Source: Uliginosibacterium gangwonense (GTDB lineage Bacteria > Pseudomonadota > Gammaproteobacteria > Burkholderiales > Rhodocyclaceae). From it: 64,000 nt of DNA. Shown here in pieces: positions 42,203 through 53,257 of this stretch. Numbering within the stretch: position 1 is the stretch's first letter; every line of letters begins with the position of its first letter. The stretch lies in NCBI GenBank assembly GCA_005239635.1, contig SBBQ01000013.1, positions 1-64,000 of the forward strand, read 5' to 3'. The position numbers were made by a program, and so were the translations under genes. The notes beneath the pieces were generated by a model. The model was not told the origin of the DNA and did no database searches. It was given only the letters and a program-made list of their open reading frames with translations.

Positions 42203-42235
42203 AAGGGCTTAGCGTATGCGCTAGGCCCTTTTCTC
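42203..42235 (+). terminator. tRNA terminator
   Basis: AAGGGCTTAGC pairs over 11 positions (one G-U) with GCTAGGCCCTT around a 6-base loop, then TTTCTC. It starts 8 bases after the tRNA. Confidence 0.8.
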
Positions 42236-42540
42236 ATTCTGACGTGACAAAAACGTGACAAGTTGTTTTGCTTTGCCTTTTGGAGCCTAGCGTGGTGCGC
42301 GACTGAGTATGCTGCAAAGCGATCGCGGAAAGCGTGGCAGCACGAGTGGATGGGCAATTTTCGGCCGGCTTCAGCTAGCCTGATCTCGTGCCGATATCAC
42401 TATACGCGTCAAATGCCACGTTTTTAGGTCAAGAAACAACGCCAAGTTATTGTTCCTGTATCAAAAAATGCTCGAATGCAGTAATGTTGGAATATAGGCG
42501 CGGTTGTAAATTGCGTGATTGAGCTGTCTATGAGGTTGAT
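42236..42540. other. Non-coding gap after the tRNA, with direct repeat
   Basis: No gene is seen. Two copies of ACGTGACAA (42242-42250 and 42253-42261) lie right after the tRNA terminator, where integrated elements usually attach. No integrase gene is present. The rest of the gap shows nothing I can name. Confidence 0.4.
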
Positions 42541-42924
42541 ATGAGTTCATTGCTTTCCGCTTTGTTGAGCAGCATGCTAAACGCGGCAATTGAGGCTGCG
42601 ACTGCACCGCAGCCGCAGCCGCCTGTGGTGCAGGTGTTGCGGGTGATTCCTGCAGATGCGGTGGTTGCCGATATGCTGCCGCCTCAAGGTTCAGAAATTA
42701 TTCTTGATGGCAAAACTTACCAATTGGCACCGGGCGCGCAAATTCGCTCCAAAGAAAACTTCATCGTGATGCCGATGATGCTGCAAGAAGAAGCTAAGGT
42801 TCGCTACAAGCTCGATATGTACGGGAATGTGAGCAAAATTTGGATTCTCACGTCACAAGAATTGGCTGCCAGTGCAGCTGCAACTCCCACGTTTAATCTG
42901 AATGCGCTCACAGTTACTCAGTAA
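42541..42924 (+). CDS. Conserved hypothetical protein upstream of miaB
   Basis: A 127-residue protein. The N-terminal ~20 residues are helical and mildly hydrophobic, then a Pro/Gln-rich linker, then a core with 'EIILDGKTYQLAPGAQIRS', 'FIVMPMMLQEEAKVRYKLD' and 'VSKIWILTSQELA'. Similar small proteins occur in Burkholderiales. The function is unknown. It could be secreted, but the signal is not classic. It precedes miaB by a 369-bp gap. Confidence 0.65.
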   Translation: MSSLLSALLSSMLNAAIEAATAPQPQPPVVQVLRVIPADAVVADMLPPQGSEIILDGKTYQLAPGAQIRSKENFIVMPMMLQEEAKVRYKLDMYGNVSKIWILTSQELAASAAATPTFNLNALTVTQ

Positions 42925-43293
42925 CTGTACTGAGTGGTTTGGCTGATGCCTGTTTTTTGCCAACATTCCTGTTATTTGCCAATCTTCTGTGGGCCAGTCT
43001 TTTGATGGGCACTCCCAGTTGTACTCTTGCCCTAGGTTGTTCCTAGCCCCTAGTCCACACACCAAGCTATGGGCGGCTTGCCACCTTTAGTACAATATGG
43101 GCCGTTGCCCGTCTCTCGTTTTCCCGTCGTTCATCTGCCTAGCGAAGATTGTTAGCAGTGAGATCTTGCAGATGGAGCCGATCATCCATCGCGTTATCCG
43201 CTGAACACGAGCATTGGCAAAACAGGATTGTTTCAGATTCCTGATTTTTGTGTCCGATACATTCGGCTATTTTTTAAGTATTGTTGAGTCAGC
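42925..43293. other. Non-coding gap before miaB
   Basis: No gene is supported on either strand. Two TTGCCAA words (near 42957 and 42976) and a reverse copy (43213) occur here. A TACAAT at ~43090 may belong to a miaB promoter, but no good -35 pairs with it. Confidence 0.4.
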
Positions 43294-44661
43294 GTGAGCA
43301 AGAAAGTATTTATCAAAACCTTTGGTTGCCAAATGAACGAATACGATTCGGCCAAGATGGTCGACGTATTAGGCGCAAGCGAAGAAATGGTGCAAACCGA
43401 TCGTCCTGAAGACGCGGATGTGATTTTGTTTAATACGTGTTCAGTGCGCGAAAAGGCGCAAGAAAAAGTGTTTCATGATTTGGGCCGCGTTAAGGCGCTC
43501 AAGCGTGAAAAGCCCGGGCTGATTATTGGTGTGGGTGGTTGTGTGGCGAGCCAAGAAGGCGCGGCCATTGTGTCGCGGGCGCCGTATGTGGATGTGGTGT
43601 TTGGCCCTCAGACCTTGCACCGCTTGCCGCAGCTCATTGCCGAGCGACGTCAGAGTGGTCGTCCCCAGGTCGATATTTCGTTTCCGGAAATTGAAAAATT
43701 CGACAACATGCCGCCGCCACGTAAAGAGGGCGCCACGGCATTTGTGTCGATCATGGAAGGCTGTTCCAAATACTGCACCTTCTGCGTTGTGCCTTACACA
43801 CGTGGCGAAGAAGTTTCGCGCCCGTTGGCTGATGTACTCACTGAGGTAGCAGGCCTCGCTGCGCAAGGCGTGAAAGAAGTAACCTTGCTCGGGCAAAATG
43901 TGAATGCTTGGCGTGGTCGCATGGATGCAATCGGCGCTGATAGTGGCGAAGACCAAACCACCGATGACGAAGCTGCCGACTTTGCGTTGCTACTAGAACT
44001 GGTTGCCGAAGTGCCGGGAATCGAGCGCATTCGTTACACCACATCCCATCCGCGCGAAATGACACAGCGCTTAATTGATGCCTACGTGAAAATTCCCAAG
44101 TTGGTTTCGCATTTGCATCTGCCCGTACAAAGCGGCTCAGACCGTGTGTTGGTGGGCATGAAGCGCGGCTACACCGTGCTCGAATTCAAGGCGATTGTGC
44201 GCAAACTGCGTGCAGCGCGCCCTGACTTGTCGCTGTCCTCAGACTTTATTGTCGGCTTTCCGGGCGAATCAGAAGCTGACTTTGAAAAGACGCTCAAGTT
44301 GGTGCAAGAGCTCAATTTCGACGCTAGCTTTTCCTTCGTGTATAGCGCCCGCCCCGGTACGCCCGCTTCAGATTTGGCGGACCCTGTACCGCAGGTCGAC
44401 AAAATGAAGTGGTTGGCAAAATTGCAAACGCAAATTGAAGCGCAAGCCGCAGCGATTAGCGATGCTATGGTGGGCACCGTTCAGCGCGTGTTGGTTGAAG
44501 GTACGTCTAAAAAAGACGCGTCTGAATTGATGGGCCGCACCGACAACAATCGTGTGGTGAATTTCCTTGCGCCGTCACGACTGATCGGTCATTTTGTGGA
44601 CGTAAAAATCACTAAGGCCTTGCCGCACTCATTGCGTGGCGAGGTCGTCATTGCCAATTGA
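43294..44661 (+). CDS. miaB: tRNA-2-methylthio-N6-dimethylallyladenosine synthase
   Basis: A 455-residue enzyme starting at GTG 43294. Three N-terminal Cys (12, 49, 83) and the radical-SAM CxxxCxxC (157, 161, 164 in 'CSKYCTFC') bind two [4Fe-4S] clusters. A TRAM domain ends the protein ('[13 protein letters not shown]'). It methylthiolates A37 of tRNAs reading UNN codons. It starts the core block running to gloA. Confidence 0.93.
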   Translation: MSKKVFIKTFGCQMNEYDSAKMVDVLGASEEMVQTDRPEDADVILFNTCSVREKAQEKVFHDLGRVKALKREKPGLIIGVGGCVASQEGAAIVSRAPYVDVVFGPQTLHRLPQLIAERRQSGRPQVDISFPEIEKFDNMPPPRKEGATAFVSIMEGCSKYCTFCVVPYTRGEEVSRPLADVLTEVAGLAAQGVKEVTLLGQNVNAWRGRMDAIGADSGEDQTTDDEAADFALLLELVAEVPGIERIRYTTSHPREMTQRLIDAYVKIPKLVSHLHLPVQSGSDRVLVGMKRGYTVLEFKAIVRKLRAARPDLSLSSDFIVGFPGESEADFEKTLKLVQELNFDASFSFVYSARPGTPASDLADPVPQVDKMKWLAKLQTQIEAQAAAISDAMVGTVQRVLVEGTSKKDASELMGRTDNNRVVNFLAPSRLIGHFVDVKITKALPHSLRGEVVIAN

Positions 44662-44688
44662 TATCAAAACAAATTTGAGGAGAGGCCG

Positions 44689-45759
44689 ATGTCTTCGCGC
44701 GCACCAGTGTCCGTATCTTTGTGCTTTCGTAAGCCGCTGTGTTTGATGTTATCTGCTGCATTGGCTGCATTGCCCATGAGTAGTTCTGCAGGCTTGTTTG
44801 ATTTCAAAGAAGGCGGTGCAGATGCGCCTGTGGGCGGTTCGGCATCAACTGATGGCGCAAAGGGCGAGGCCTCATCGCTTGAAAAATGTGCAAAGCCGAT
44901 TGGTACGATGGCGGTAGCAGAGCCGCAAGATTTTACGCAAAAGGCCTTGGCAAACTTTAAGCTGGCCAGCCCCACTGGGCTGATTCGTTTGATGATGCAA
45001 CAATCAAATTGCTTCGTCGTGGTTGAGCGCGGTGTGGCCATGCAAAACATGTTGCAAGAGCGCATGTTGGCTGAAAAAGGTTATGCCAAGAGCGGCTCCA
45101 ATGTTGGCAAAGGCCAGATTGTGACCGCAGATTATTTGCTCACGCCTGATGTGGTGTTCTCAGAAGGCAATACCGGCGGTGTAGGCGGCGCATTGGGTGG
45201 TATCGGCAGCATGTTTGGTGTGGGCGGCGCCATTGTGGGTGCAGTGGCGGCGGGCGTGAAATTTAAGCAAGCACAAACGTCAATGATGGTGGCAGATGCG
45301 CGCAGCGGCGTGCAGGTCGCGGCCGCGTCAGGCAGCGCGGAGAAAGCAGATTTCGGCATGGGCGGTTTCTTAGCGGGTGCCGGTGGTTTTGGTGCGCTGG
45401 GTGGCTATACCAACACGCCTGAAGGCAAAGTGGTCGCGGTTTCGTTTCTCGACAACTACAACCAAATTGTGAGAGCCATGCGTGGCGATAACAACTTGGC
45501 GCGCACCCAAACCACCACCAAGCACGAAGCCAGCAATGTAGCCAAAGCAGTGAGCGCTGTGTTTGATACGGGTGATGTGTTGTCACCGAAAATCGCAGGC
45601 GTGAAAGTGTTTGCCAATAACAGTGGTAGTGGCAAAGTTGTGAAGACCTTGTCCAAGGCCGATGAAGTGGTCGTGACAGGTGAGAATGACCAATACGTCA
45701 AGGTTCAGGGCAGTGGCTTTGAAGGTTGGGCCGAAAAGAATTTAATGAAAAAGCAGTAA
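44689..45759 (+). CDS. CsgG-like lipoprotein-family protein with SH3 tail
   Basis: A 356-residue exported protein: a signal peptide (~1-34, ending 'SSAG'), then a CsgG/HfaB-type domain ('ALANFKLASPTGLIRLMMQ', 'CFVVVERGVAMQNMLQE', 'ADYLLTPDVVF') and a Gly-rich loop. The last ~60 residues look like a bacterial SH3 domain ('VKTLSKADEVVVTGENDQYVKVQ'). CsgG forms an outer-membrane secretion pore for curli in enterobacteria, but no curli genes are nearby. No lipobox Cys is seen. It could have a different envelope role. Confidence 0.68.
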   Translation: MSSRAPVSVSLCFRKPLCLMLSAALAALPMSSSAGLFDFKEGGADAPVGGSASTDGAKGEASSLEKCAKPIGTMAVAEPQDFTQKALANFKLASPTGLIRLMMQQSNCFVVVERGVAMQNMLQERMLAEKGYAKSGSNVGKGQIVTADYLLTPDVVFSEGNTGGVGGALGGIGSMFGVGGAIVGAVAAGVKFKQAQTSMMVADARSGVQVAAASGSAEKADFGMGGFLAGAGGFGALGGYTNTPEGKVVAVSFLDNYNQIVRAMRGDNNLARTQTTTKHEASNVAKAVSAVFDTGDVLSPKIAGVKVFANNSGSGKVVKTLSKADEVVVTGENDQYVKVQGSGFEGWAEKNLMKKQ

Positions 45760-45796
45760 CGAGTTACTGCTAAGCAACACTTAGACAAGGCATCGG

Positions 45797-46882
45797 ATGT
45801 TGAGAAATAAATCGACGGGTTCGCAAGAAGAGGCATCTAGATTGAGCGCAGCCTCGGGCTCAAGCCATAAAGGCTTGGATGTGCGGTTGCAGCCCGTCGA
45901 TAACGATCGACTCGCGAAACTGTGTGGCGTGCTGGATGAAAATATTCGGCAAATTGAAACCGCTTTCGATGTGCTCATTCGTCGTCGTGGCGAGCGTTTT
46001 CATGTTTCGGGCGATCCCGTTCATGCGCGCTTAGCGATTCAAGCGATTGAGTTTTTTTATGCGGCAGCGGACAAAGACTTGGGCATCGACGAAATTCAGT
46101 TGGGCCTTATCGAACTCAAAAATCGCACGCAAGCCGTGCAATCTGCGCCGGCACTGCTCACGCGTCGCAGCGACCTACATGGCCGTACGCCGCGACAGAC
46201 AGATTACCTGCGGCAAATTCAAGATCACGACATTACCTTTGGTATTGGCCCCGCAGGCACGGGCAAAACCTATTTGGCGGTTGCCAGTGCAGTCGATGCG
46301 ATGGAGCGCGATACGGTTCAGCGCATTATCCTCACGCGTCCGGCGGTTGAAGCAGGCGAACGCCTCGGCTTTTTGCCGGGTGATTTGACGCAGAAGGTCG
46401 ACCCCTATTTGCGTCCACTATACGACGCACTCTATGACCTGATGGGCTTTGATCGGGTCACCAAATTATTTGAGCGAGGCGCGATTGAAATTGCGCCCTT
46501 GGCTTACATGCGCGGCCGCACCTTAAACCACGCATTTATTATTTTGGACGAAGCGCAAAACACCACGCCGGAACAAATGAAAATGTTCCTCACGCGTATG
46601 GGCATTGGTTCAAAAGCGGTGATCACGGGCGACTTAACGCAGGTAGATTTGCAGCGCGGCCAAAAGAGCGGCTTGGCCGAGGCACAACATGTTTTGCGCG
46701 AAGTGCGTGGCGTTGCTTTTACGGAATTTCTGGCAGCGGATGTGGTGCGACACCCATTGGTAGCGCGAATTGTTTCCGCCTATGAAGCACACACGGCTGC
46801 GGTTGAATTGCATCGCAAAATGAAAGCGTCAGAGGCCAAAGCGCATGACGCTAAACCCTCTGATGGCGGGGCAAGTACATGA
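45797..46882 (+). CDS. phoH: PhoH-family ATPase
   Basis: A 361-residue protein with a KH-like N-terminal region (~30-115) and an ATPase domain: Walker A '[11 protein letters not shown]' near residue 152, '[19 protein letters not shown]', and Walker B '[18 protein letters not shown]'. PhoH is an RNA-linked helicase/nucleotidase partner of YbeY, which follows with a 4-base overlap. Together they act in rRNA and stress RNA processing. Confidence 0.9.
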   Translation: MLRNKSTGSQEEASRLSAASGSSHKGLDVRLQPVDNDRLAKLCGVLDENIRQIETAFDVLIRRRGERFHVSGDPVHARLAIQAIEFFYAAADKDLGIDEIQLGLIELKNRTQAVQSAPALLTRRSDLHGRTPRQTDYLRQIQDHDITFGIGPAGTGKTYLAVASAVDAMERDTVQRIILTRPAVEAGERLGFLPGDLTQKVDPYLRPLYDALYDLMGFDRVTKLFERGAIEIAPLAYMRGRTLNHAFIILDEAQNTTPEQMKMFLTRMGIGSKAVITGDLTQVDLQRGQKSGLAEAQHVLREVRGVAFTEFLAADVVRHPLVARIVSAYEAHTAAVELHRKMKASEAKAHDAKPSDGGAST

Positions 46883-47409
46883 GTCAGCGTGCGACGCAAT
46901 TATCGTTGTGCGTGCAGTTTGCGTGCGGTGATGAAGGATTGCCGAGAAGTATTGCGCGCAATTTCCCAACGCGTAGCCAAATTCGCAGTTGGGTGCAGTC
47001 TGCGCTCCGCTCGCAAAAGGGTGAGACAGCAAAGATTGGCAATACGGCTGTGCGGACCGCGCAAATTACTGTGCGGTTTGTGGATGAAGACGAAGGACGT
47101 ACACTGAATCGCGATTATCGCGGTAAAAATTATGCGACCAATGTTTTGTCTTTCCCTTACGAGGAAGCGCCAAATTTAATGGGTGATCTTGTCTTATGTT
47201 TACCCGTGTTGCAGGCGGAAGCTAAGGCGCAAAAAAAGACCGTGCGCGCGCATTGTGCGCATTTGCTGGTGCATGGCGTGTTGCATTTGCAGGGCTACGA
47301 TCACGAGACGGGTGACGCAGATGCCGAGTACATGGAAGCCTTGGAGTGCCGCATCTTGGCTCGCTTAGGCTTTGCCAATCCCTATGCGCAAGGGCATCAC
47401 CCGGGCTAA
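46879..47409 (+). CDS. ybeY: Endoribonuclease YbeY
   Basis: A 176-residue zinc endoribonuclease. The three His of H-x3-H-x5-H are at 132, 136 and 142 ('[11 protein letters not shown]'). The preceding '[19 protein letters not shown]' is the family signature. It matures 16S rRNA 3' ends and takes part in ribosome quality control. It overlaps phoH. Confidence 0.92.
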   Translation: MSQRATQLSLCVQFACGDEGLPRSIARNFPTRSQIRSWVQSALRSQKGETAKIGNTAVRTAQITVRFVDEDEGRTLNRDYRGKNYATNVLSFPYEEAPNLMGDLVLCLPVLQAEAKAQKKTVRAHCAHLLVHGVLHLQGYDHETGDADAEYMEALECRILARLGFANPYAQGHHPG

Positions 47410-47496
47410 TCCTAGTGTTGTTACTGCAATGGGGGTGATAGCGGGCAAGCCCATTGCAAGGTAAACTACGTCTGTCGTCATTTTTTGCCAAATTGA

Positions 47497-48348
47497 ATGG
47501 ACCCCTCCCATCCCAGACCCTCATTAATTGAGCGTCTGTCTGCGTTGCTGATGCGCGAACCCGAAGATCGGGATCAGTTGCTAGCCCTGTTGCACTCTGC
47601 ATTCGAACGTAATCTGTTAGATGCCGACGCACTGACAATTATCGAAGGCGCGATCCAGGTTTCCGATATGCAGGTGCGTGACGTGATGATTCCGCGTGCG
47701 CAAATGGACGTGGTGCATCTGGACGAACCCGTCGATAAAGTGGTGCAAGAAGTGCTGCGCCACGCGCACTCGCGCTATCCTGTGGTGGGTCAAAACAAAG
47801 ACGATGTTATCGGCATTTTGCTGGCTAAAGACTTGCTGCGCGTATTGGCCGGTGAGGACCAGCTGCGCGACATGTTGCGCCCCGCCGTGTTTATTCCCGA
47901 ATCCAAACGACTCAATGTGCTACTACGCGAGTTCCGCGTGAGCCGCAATCACATGGCCATTGTGGTGGATGAATACGGCGGTGTGTGTGGGCTGGTGACG
48001 ATTGAGGATGTGCTCGAGCAAATTGTGGGAGACATTGAAGATGAGTACGATTTCGATGAAGCGGCCGACAATATTTTGCTTGATCAGACTGGCCGTTATC
48101 GCGTTAAAGCCACCACGGAAATTGCTGACTTCAACGACGCCTTTAAAACCGATTTCTCTGACGAAGAATTTGATACGGTTGGCGGCATGGTGATTCATCA
48201 CCTGGGTCGCTTGCCGCGTCGTGGTGAAGTGCTCAATATTGGCGAGCTGCGAATTCAAGTCCTGCGTGCCGACAGCCGTCGCGTGCATACCTTGCTGGTT
48301 GATCGCGTGGTGCAAGTGAGTACGCCAGCGGCAGTTGCAGATGAGTGA
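47497..48348 (+). CDS. corC: CorC/HlyC-family CBS-domain protein
   Basis: A 283-residue soluble protein with two CBS domains (~65-190: 'VRDVMIPRAQMDVVHLDEPV', 'NHMAIVVDEYGGVCGLVT') and a C-terminal CorC_HlyC transporter-associated domain (~205-280). It is linked to magnesium/cobalt efflux. Its stop overlaps the lnt start. The position between ybeY and lnt is as in many proteobacteria. Confidence 0.9.
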   Translation: MDPSHPRPSLIERLSALLMREPEDRDQLLALLHSAFERNLLDADALTIIEGAIQVSDMQVRDVMIPRAQMDVVHLDEPVDKVVQEVLRHAHSRYPVVGQNKDDVIGILLAKDLLRVLAGEDQLRDMLRPAVFIPESKRLNVLLREFRVSRNHMAIVVDEYGGVCGLVTIEDVLEQIVGDIEDEYDFDEAADNILLDQTGRYRVKATTEIADFNDAFKTDFSDEEFDTVGGMVIHHLGRLPRRGEVLNIGELRIQVLRADSRRVHTLLVDRVVQVSTPAAVADE

Positions 48349-49856
48349 GTGGCGTGCCGCATAACGGTTTGCGTCATCCCTTGTTTCGTTCCGCATGGTC
48401 GGCATTGTTGCTTGGGGTTATTAGCGCGGGAGGTTTCGCGCCCTTAGGTGCATTTCCACTTTTGTTACTCGCGGTCACCGGCTTGTTGGCGCTGTGGCGC
48501 GGACAAAACCCAAAGCGTGCGGCATGGCTTGGCTTTGTGTTTGGCCTGGGCCAATTTCTTGCCGGCGTATCTTGGTTGTATGTCGCGTTGCATGACGTAG
48601 GCGGCATGCCAATGCCGCTTTCTGCGCTGGCTATTTTCTTGTTTTGTTGTGTGCTTGCGGTTTTCCCAATGCTGGCGGGCTGGCTTGTGGGCCGCTTTGC
48701 CAATGCAGGCGATGCAACATGTGACGCGCTGCGTTATGCCCTTGTTGCAGCGAGTGCGTGGTTGCTTACAGAGTGGTTGCGCAGTTGGGTGCTCACTGGT
48801 TTTCCCTGGTTGTCGCTCGGCTATGCCCACGTGCTGCCAAGTCCCTTGGCAGGCTTTGCCCCTATCTCCGGCGTGCATGGCGTGTCAGCACTTAGCGTGC
48901 TGTGGTCTGCGACCTTTCTGTTTGTAATGCAAGAGCGGAAGTGGCCTTGGGCGCTGGGTTTCGTCGGTTTACCCGTGCTCGGATACGTGTTGTCTTGGGT
49001 GAGTTGGACAGCGCCGATAGGCGAGCCATTCAGCGTACGCTTAGTGCAAACCAATATTCCACAAACGCTCAAGTGGCAGCCAGAGTTGCTGCCGCGTTGG
49101 TTGGAAAAAAATTTGCGATTGGCAAATCAAGGTGAGGCCGTGCTCACGGTGTTGCCCGAGACAACGCTGCCATTGCTGGAAGACGACTTGCCCGAAAACT
49201 ACATGGCGAGCATGCGTGAATATGCGCGTGGGCACGAGGGAGATGTCGTGCTGGGCATGTTTGTGCGCGAAGACACGGGCGCGATTCACAACGCAGCGCT
49301 TTCACAGGGCACAAATGGAGAGCAGCGCTATGCCAAGGCCCACTTGGTGCCGTTTGGTGAATATGTGCCGCCTGCTTTTGACTGGGTGTTTAAGTGGCTC
49401 AATATGCCCATGTCGGATCAGATGCCGGGTGCCGCCAATCAACCCTTGATGAAGTTTGGCCAGCAGCGCGTGGCGGTGAATATTTGCTACGAGAGTGTGT
49501 TTGGCAATGAGATTGCAGCGCGCGCAGGTGATGCAACGCTGCTGCTGAATATGTCGAACTTGGCTTGGTATGGCCATTCCAGCGCACAACCTCAGCATTT
49601 GCAAATTGCCCAAATGCGCGCACTCGAAACAGGGCGCCCGCTGTTACAGGCCACCAATACCGGTGCCACAGCGGTGGTCGACGCGCAAGGCCGCGTAACA
49701 GCTGAATTACCATCGTTTGCAGACGGTGCATTGCTCGCGCAGGTGCGCGGTACGCAAGGCCTCACGCCGTATGTGCGCTGGGGTAACACGCCTGTCGTTG
49801 TTTTAGCCATTGTGGGCTTGTGGTGGGGTTGCCGCCGCCGCGCTCGCGTTGGCTAG
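48345..49856 (+). CDS. lnt: Apolipoprotein N-acyltransferase
   Basis: A 503-residue inner-membrane enzyme with about seven N-terminal helices and a periplasmic nitrilase domain. The triad is visible: Glu in 'LPETTLP' (~residue 272), Lys in 'AKAHLVPFGEY' (~331) and Cys in 'NICYESVF' (~381). It adds the third acyl chain to lipoproteins such as MltA. It starts at GTG 48345, overlapping corC. Confidence 0.92.
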   Translation: MSGVPHNGLRHPLFRSAWSALLLGVISAGGFAPLGAFPLLLLAVTGLLALWRGQNPKRAAWLGFVFGLGQFLAGVSWLYVALHDVGGMPMPLSALAIFLFCCVLAVFPMLAGWLVGRFANAGDATCDALRYALVAASAWLLTEWLRSWVLTGFPWLSLGYAHVLPSPLAGFAPISGVHGVSALSVLWSATFLFVMQERKWPWALGFVGLPVLGYVLSWVSWTAPIGEPFSVRLVQTNIPQTLKWQPELLPRWLEKNLRLANQGEAVLTVLPETTLPLLEDDLPENYMASMREYARGHEGDVVLGMFVREDTGAIHNAALSQGTNGEQRYAKAHLVPFGEYVPPAFDWVFKWLNMPMSDQMPGAANQPLMKFGQQRVAVNICYESVFGNEIAARAGDATLLLNMSNLAWYGHSSAQPQHLQIAQMRALETGRPLLQATNTGATAVVDAQGRVTAELPSFADGALLAQVRGTQGLTPYVRWGNTPVVVLAIVGLWWGCRRRARVG

Positions 49857-50068
49857 AGCGCTAGCCGTAACCCCTTGTAACTCTGTAAAATAGCGGCTTT
49901 AAGGCGATTGGCTTGGGGGCTAATTTGCCAATGCAGGATGGCGTTGAGCGGCTGCTGCGTAACCATGTGTCGCTGCTGCAAAAATGCTTGGTTTGCTGAG
50001 CAAACTGCGCTGCTGTATTCCTGCATCAAACGATCGCAGCAACTTTTAAGCTGCAAACCGGAAAAATC

Positions 50069-51040
50069 ATGTCTCGCACCAAACCCACTTTTCAGGAAGT
50101 CATCCTGACGCTGCAACGCTTTTGGGCGGAGCGCGGCTGCGTATTGCTACAACCGTACGATATTGAAGTCGGCGCGGGCACGTTTCACACCGCCACCTTC
50201 TTGCGTGCGATTGGTCCAGAGCCGTGGAATGCTGCGTATGTGCAACCCTCGCGTCGCCCTAAAGATGGCCGCTATGGCGAGAACCCGAATCGTTTGCAGC
50301 ATTACTACCAATATCAAGTGGTGCTCAAGCCGAGTCCGCTCAACATTCAAGAGTTGTATGTCGACTCTTTGCGCGCCTTGGGCATCAACCCCAATGAACA
50401 CGACATTCGTTTTGTGGAAGACGATTGGGAATCGCCCACGCTGGGCGCATGGGGCCTTGGTTGGGAAGTGTGGCTGGATGGCATGGAAGTCACGCAGTTC
50501 ACGTACTTCCAAGAAGTGGGCTCAATCTCATGCAAACCAGTGTTGGGTGAAATCACCTACGGCCTTGAGCGTCTTGCCATGTACTTGCAAGGCGTTGAAA
50601 ACGTCTACGACTTAGTGTGGGCAGAAGGCCCCGCCGGCACGGTGACATATGGCGATGTGTACCACCAAAACGAAGTGGAGCAATCCACCTACAACTTCGA
50701 GCACAGCAATGTGGAATGGCTGTTCCGCTTGTTTGGCGAATACGAAGCCGAAGCCAAGCGTTTAATGGACGCGAACTTGGCCTTGCCGGGTTTTGAAATG
50801 GTGATGAAGTGTTCGCACACCTTCAACTTGTTGGATGCACGTGGCGCGATTTCGGTAACCGAACGTGCTGCCTATATTGGTCGTGTTCGTAATTTGGCGC
50901 GACTGGTTGCACAAGCCTATTTGGACTCGCGTGCGCGACTGGGCTTTCCGATGGCGAACTTGGCCGACACCCAATTGCGCAAGCTGCTGGGCGCTGAAAT
51001 GGTCGCCAGCATTGAGGCCACGCGCGCAGAGCGTGCGTAA
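50069..51040 (+). CDS. glyQ: Glycyl-tRNA synthetase alpha subunit
   Basis: A 323-residue protein: '[31 protein letters not shown]' order is the family's N-terminus (only parts quoted), and '[19 protein letters not shown]' is the class II motif region. It pairs with GlyS to charge tRNA-Gly. A 211-bp upstream gap holds no gene. It is cotranscribed with glyS, 58 bases downstream. Confidence 0.95.
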   Translation: MSRTKPTFQEVILTLQRFWAERGCVLLQPYDIEVGAGTFHTATFLRAIGPEPWNAAYVQPSRRPKDGRYGENPNRLQHYYQYQVVLKPSPLNIQELYVDSLRALGINPNEHDIRFVEDDWESPTLGAWGLGWEVWLDGMEVTQFTYFQEVGSISCKPVLGEITYGLERLAMYLQGVENVYDLVWAEGPAGTVTYGDVYHQNEVEQSTYNFEHSNVEWLFRLFGEYEAEAKRLMDANLALPGFEMVMKCSHTFNLLDARGAISVTERAAYIGRVRNLARLVAQAYLDSRARLGFPMANLADTQLRKLLGAEMVASIEATRAERA

Positions 51041-51064
51041 AACATCATTTATTAGACATTGACC

Positions 51065-51098
51065 GGAGGCGTAGTCGTCGTGTGACTACGCAGACAAC
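51065..51098 (+). promoter_or_regulatory. glyS ribosome site with an intervening hairpin
   Basis: GGAGG (51065-51069) lies 29 bases before the glyS ATG. Between them GCGTAGTC (51069-51076) and GACTACGC (51084-51091) form a perfect 8-bp stem. If folded, it would bring the GGAG to about 7 bases from the ATG. No other ribosome site or in-frame start is nearer. Confidence 0.6.
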
Positions 51099-53255
51099 AT
51101 GCAAGACACTCTGCTGGTAGAACTGCTCACCGAAGAATTGCCACCCAAAGCGCTCGCACGTTTAGGCGAAGCCTTTGCCAATAGCATTGAGCGTGGCTTG
51201 GTAGACCGCAAATTGATTGATGCAGGAGCCTCCGCAGATGGCCGCTTGCATTGGTTTGCTAGCCCACGTCGTTTGGCGGTAACGATTGGCAAAACGCGTG
51301 ACCAAGCCGGCGACGCGGTGGTGGCCGAAAAAATAATGCCGGTGGCTGTTGCGTTAGATGCTTCAGGGCAAGCTTCACCTGCGCTCATTAAAAAGTTAGA
51401 AGCTAAGGGCTTGCTTGCTGCGGGTACAAGTGCAGCGGATGCAGCTGCATTGGTGGCAGGTTTTGAAAAGCGCATGGATGGCAAGTCTGAAACTTTCTTT
51501 CATCACGCGACAGTGCGCGGTGCGCGATTGGATGATGTGTTAGCGGGCATCGTGCTTGATGCTGTTAAGAAATTGCCGATTCCAAAAGTCATGCGCTGGG
51601 GTGATGCTGAACACGAATTCGTGCGACCCGTGCATGGACTGATGATGTTGCATGGCGCACGCGTTGTGCCGGGTGAATTGCTGGGGCTGACCTCTGGCAA
51701 CGCCACGCGCGGCCATCGCTTCATGGGTGAAGGCCAAGTCGCGATTGGCAAAGCGGATGATTACGCACGTACCTTGTACGAGCGTGGCATGGTTGTGGCT
51801 TCGTTTGAGGCACGCCGCAATATGATTGCCGAACTGCTGAAACGCCGCGTGGCCGAACTAGGCGGCGGTGTGTCGTTTATTGAAGACGCAGCCCTGCTAG
51901 ATGAAGTGACCGCATTGGTTGAGCACCCGAGTGTGTATGTGGCGGAGTTTGAGCCAGAGTTTTTGGCAGTGCCGCAGGAGTGTTTGATTCTCACCATGAA
52001 GGCGAATCAAAAATATTTTCCGCTGCTCGACGCGCAAGGCAAGCTGGTGAATAAGTTTTTGGTGGTGTCGAACATGCAAGTGGCCGACCCGGTGAACATT
52101 GTTGAAGGCAATGCGCGTGTGGTGCGTCCGCGCTTGGCAGATGCAAAATTTTTCTTCGATCAAGATCGCAAACAGCCACTCGAAAGCCGCGTTAGCCGCT
52201 TGGGCAATGTTGTGTATCACAACAAGCTTGGCAGCCTGTTGCAGCGTGTTGAACGCTTGCAAGCATTGAGCGGCCACATTGCTGCGCGACTCAATGCGGA
52301 TGCAACGCAAGCTGCACGTGCGGGTCGATTGGCAAAGGCCGACTTGATTACCGACATGGTAGGTGAATTCCCTGAGCTGCAAGGCATTATGGGCACCTAC
52401 TATGCGCGCCACGATGGTGAGCCTGCACCCGTCGCCGATGCGATTGCACAGCACTACTATCCACGTTTTGCCGGTGATGCTTTGCCGCAAGGTTCTGTAG
52501 CTTGTGCAGTTGCGCTGGCAGACAAGTTGGATGCAATGGTTGGTTTCTTTGGCATCGGTATGGTGCCGACGGGCGATAAAGACCCCTTTGCCCTGCGTCG
52601 TGCTGCCCTTGGCGTGTTGCGTATTCTGATGGAAACACCACTGCCGTTGGATTTGGCTGAGCTGATAAGCTTGGCGAAATCAGGCTTCGCCGCCGGCGTG
52701 CTCACCGCTGAAGTTGATGAGCCTTTGCAAGACTTTATGTTTGAACGTTTGCGTAATCTGTTGCGCGAAGCCGGTCATGCACCTGAGGCGATTGATGCAG
52801 TGTTGGCGCAACGTCCCACACGTATTGATCGCGTACCCGCCAAACTGAATGCGGTGCGTGCCTTCAGCGCGCTGCCAGAAGCGCAAGCATTGGCGGCCGC
52901 AAATAAGCGCATCGTGAATATTTTGAAAAAATCAGATGTGCCGGTAGAGGGTTTGAGTGTGAGCACTGCCTTGTTGGCAGAGCCCGCAGAGCAAGCCTTG
53001 CATACTGCTGTGGATGCAGCCGCGCTGGGCATCGAGAAGCAACTAGCGGCAGAAGATTACACCTCGGCCTTGATTGCATTGGCGGGCTTGCGCAGCGCGG
53101 TTGACACCTTCTTTGACCAAGTGATGGTGAACGCCGAAGACGCCAAGATTCGTCAAAATCGCTTGGCGTTACTCGCGCGCTTGGCGGGCTTAATGAATGG
53201 CGTGGCGGATATTTCACGTTTGGGTGTTGATAAAAATACAGAGAAGGCTGCATAA
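51099..53255 (+). CDS. glyS: Glycyl-tRNA synthetase beta subunit
   Basis: A 718-residue protein starting '[15 protein letters not shown]', the expected N-terminus. HD-like domain regions and the C-terminal anticodon-binding domain ('[21 protein letters not shown]') are complete. It provides tRNA-Gly recognition to GlyQ. The hairpin ahead of its start may set the ratio to GlyQ. It ends 2 bases before gmhB. Confidence 0.95.
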   Translation: MQDTLLVELLTEELPPKALARLGEAFANSIERGLVDRKLIDAGASADGRLHWFASPRRLAVTIGKTRDQAGDAVVAEKIMPVAVALDASGQASPALIKKLEAKGLLAAGTSAADAAALVAGFEKRMDGKSETFFHHATVRGARLDDVLAGIVLDAVKKLPIPKVMRWGDAEHEFVRPVHGLMMLHGARVVPGELLGLTSGNATRGHRFMGEGQVAIGKADDYARTLYERGMVVASFEARRNMIAELLKRRVAELGGGVSFIEDAALLDEVTALVEHPSVYVAEFEPEFLAVPQECLILTMKANQKYFPLLDAQGKLVNKFLVVSNMQVADPVNIVEGNARVVRPRLADAKFFFDQDRKQPLESRVSRLGNVVYHNKLGSLLQRVERLQALSGHIAARLNADATQAARAGRLAKADLITDMVGEFPELQGIMGTYYARHDGEPAPVADAIAQHYYPRFAGDALPQGSVACAVALADKLDAMVGFFGIGMVPTGDKDPFALRRAALGVLRILMETPLPLDLAELISLAKSGFAAGVLTAEVDEPLQDFMFERLRNLLREAGHAPEAIDAVLAQRPTRIDRVPAKLNAVRAFSALPEAQALAAANKRIVNILKKSDVPVEGLSVSTALLAEPAEQALHTAVDAAALGIEKQLAAEDYTSALIALAGLRSAVDTFFDQVMVNAEDAKIRQNRLALLARLAGLMNGVADISRLGVDKNTEKAA

Positions 53256-53257
53256 CC

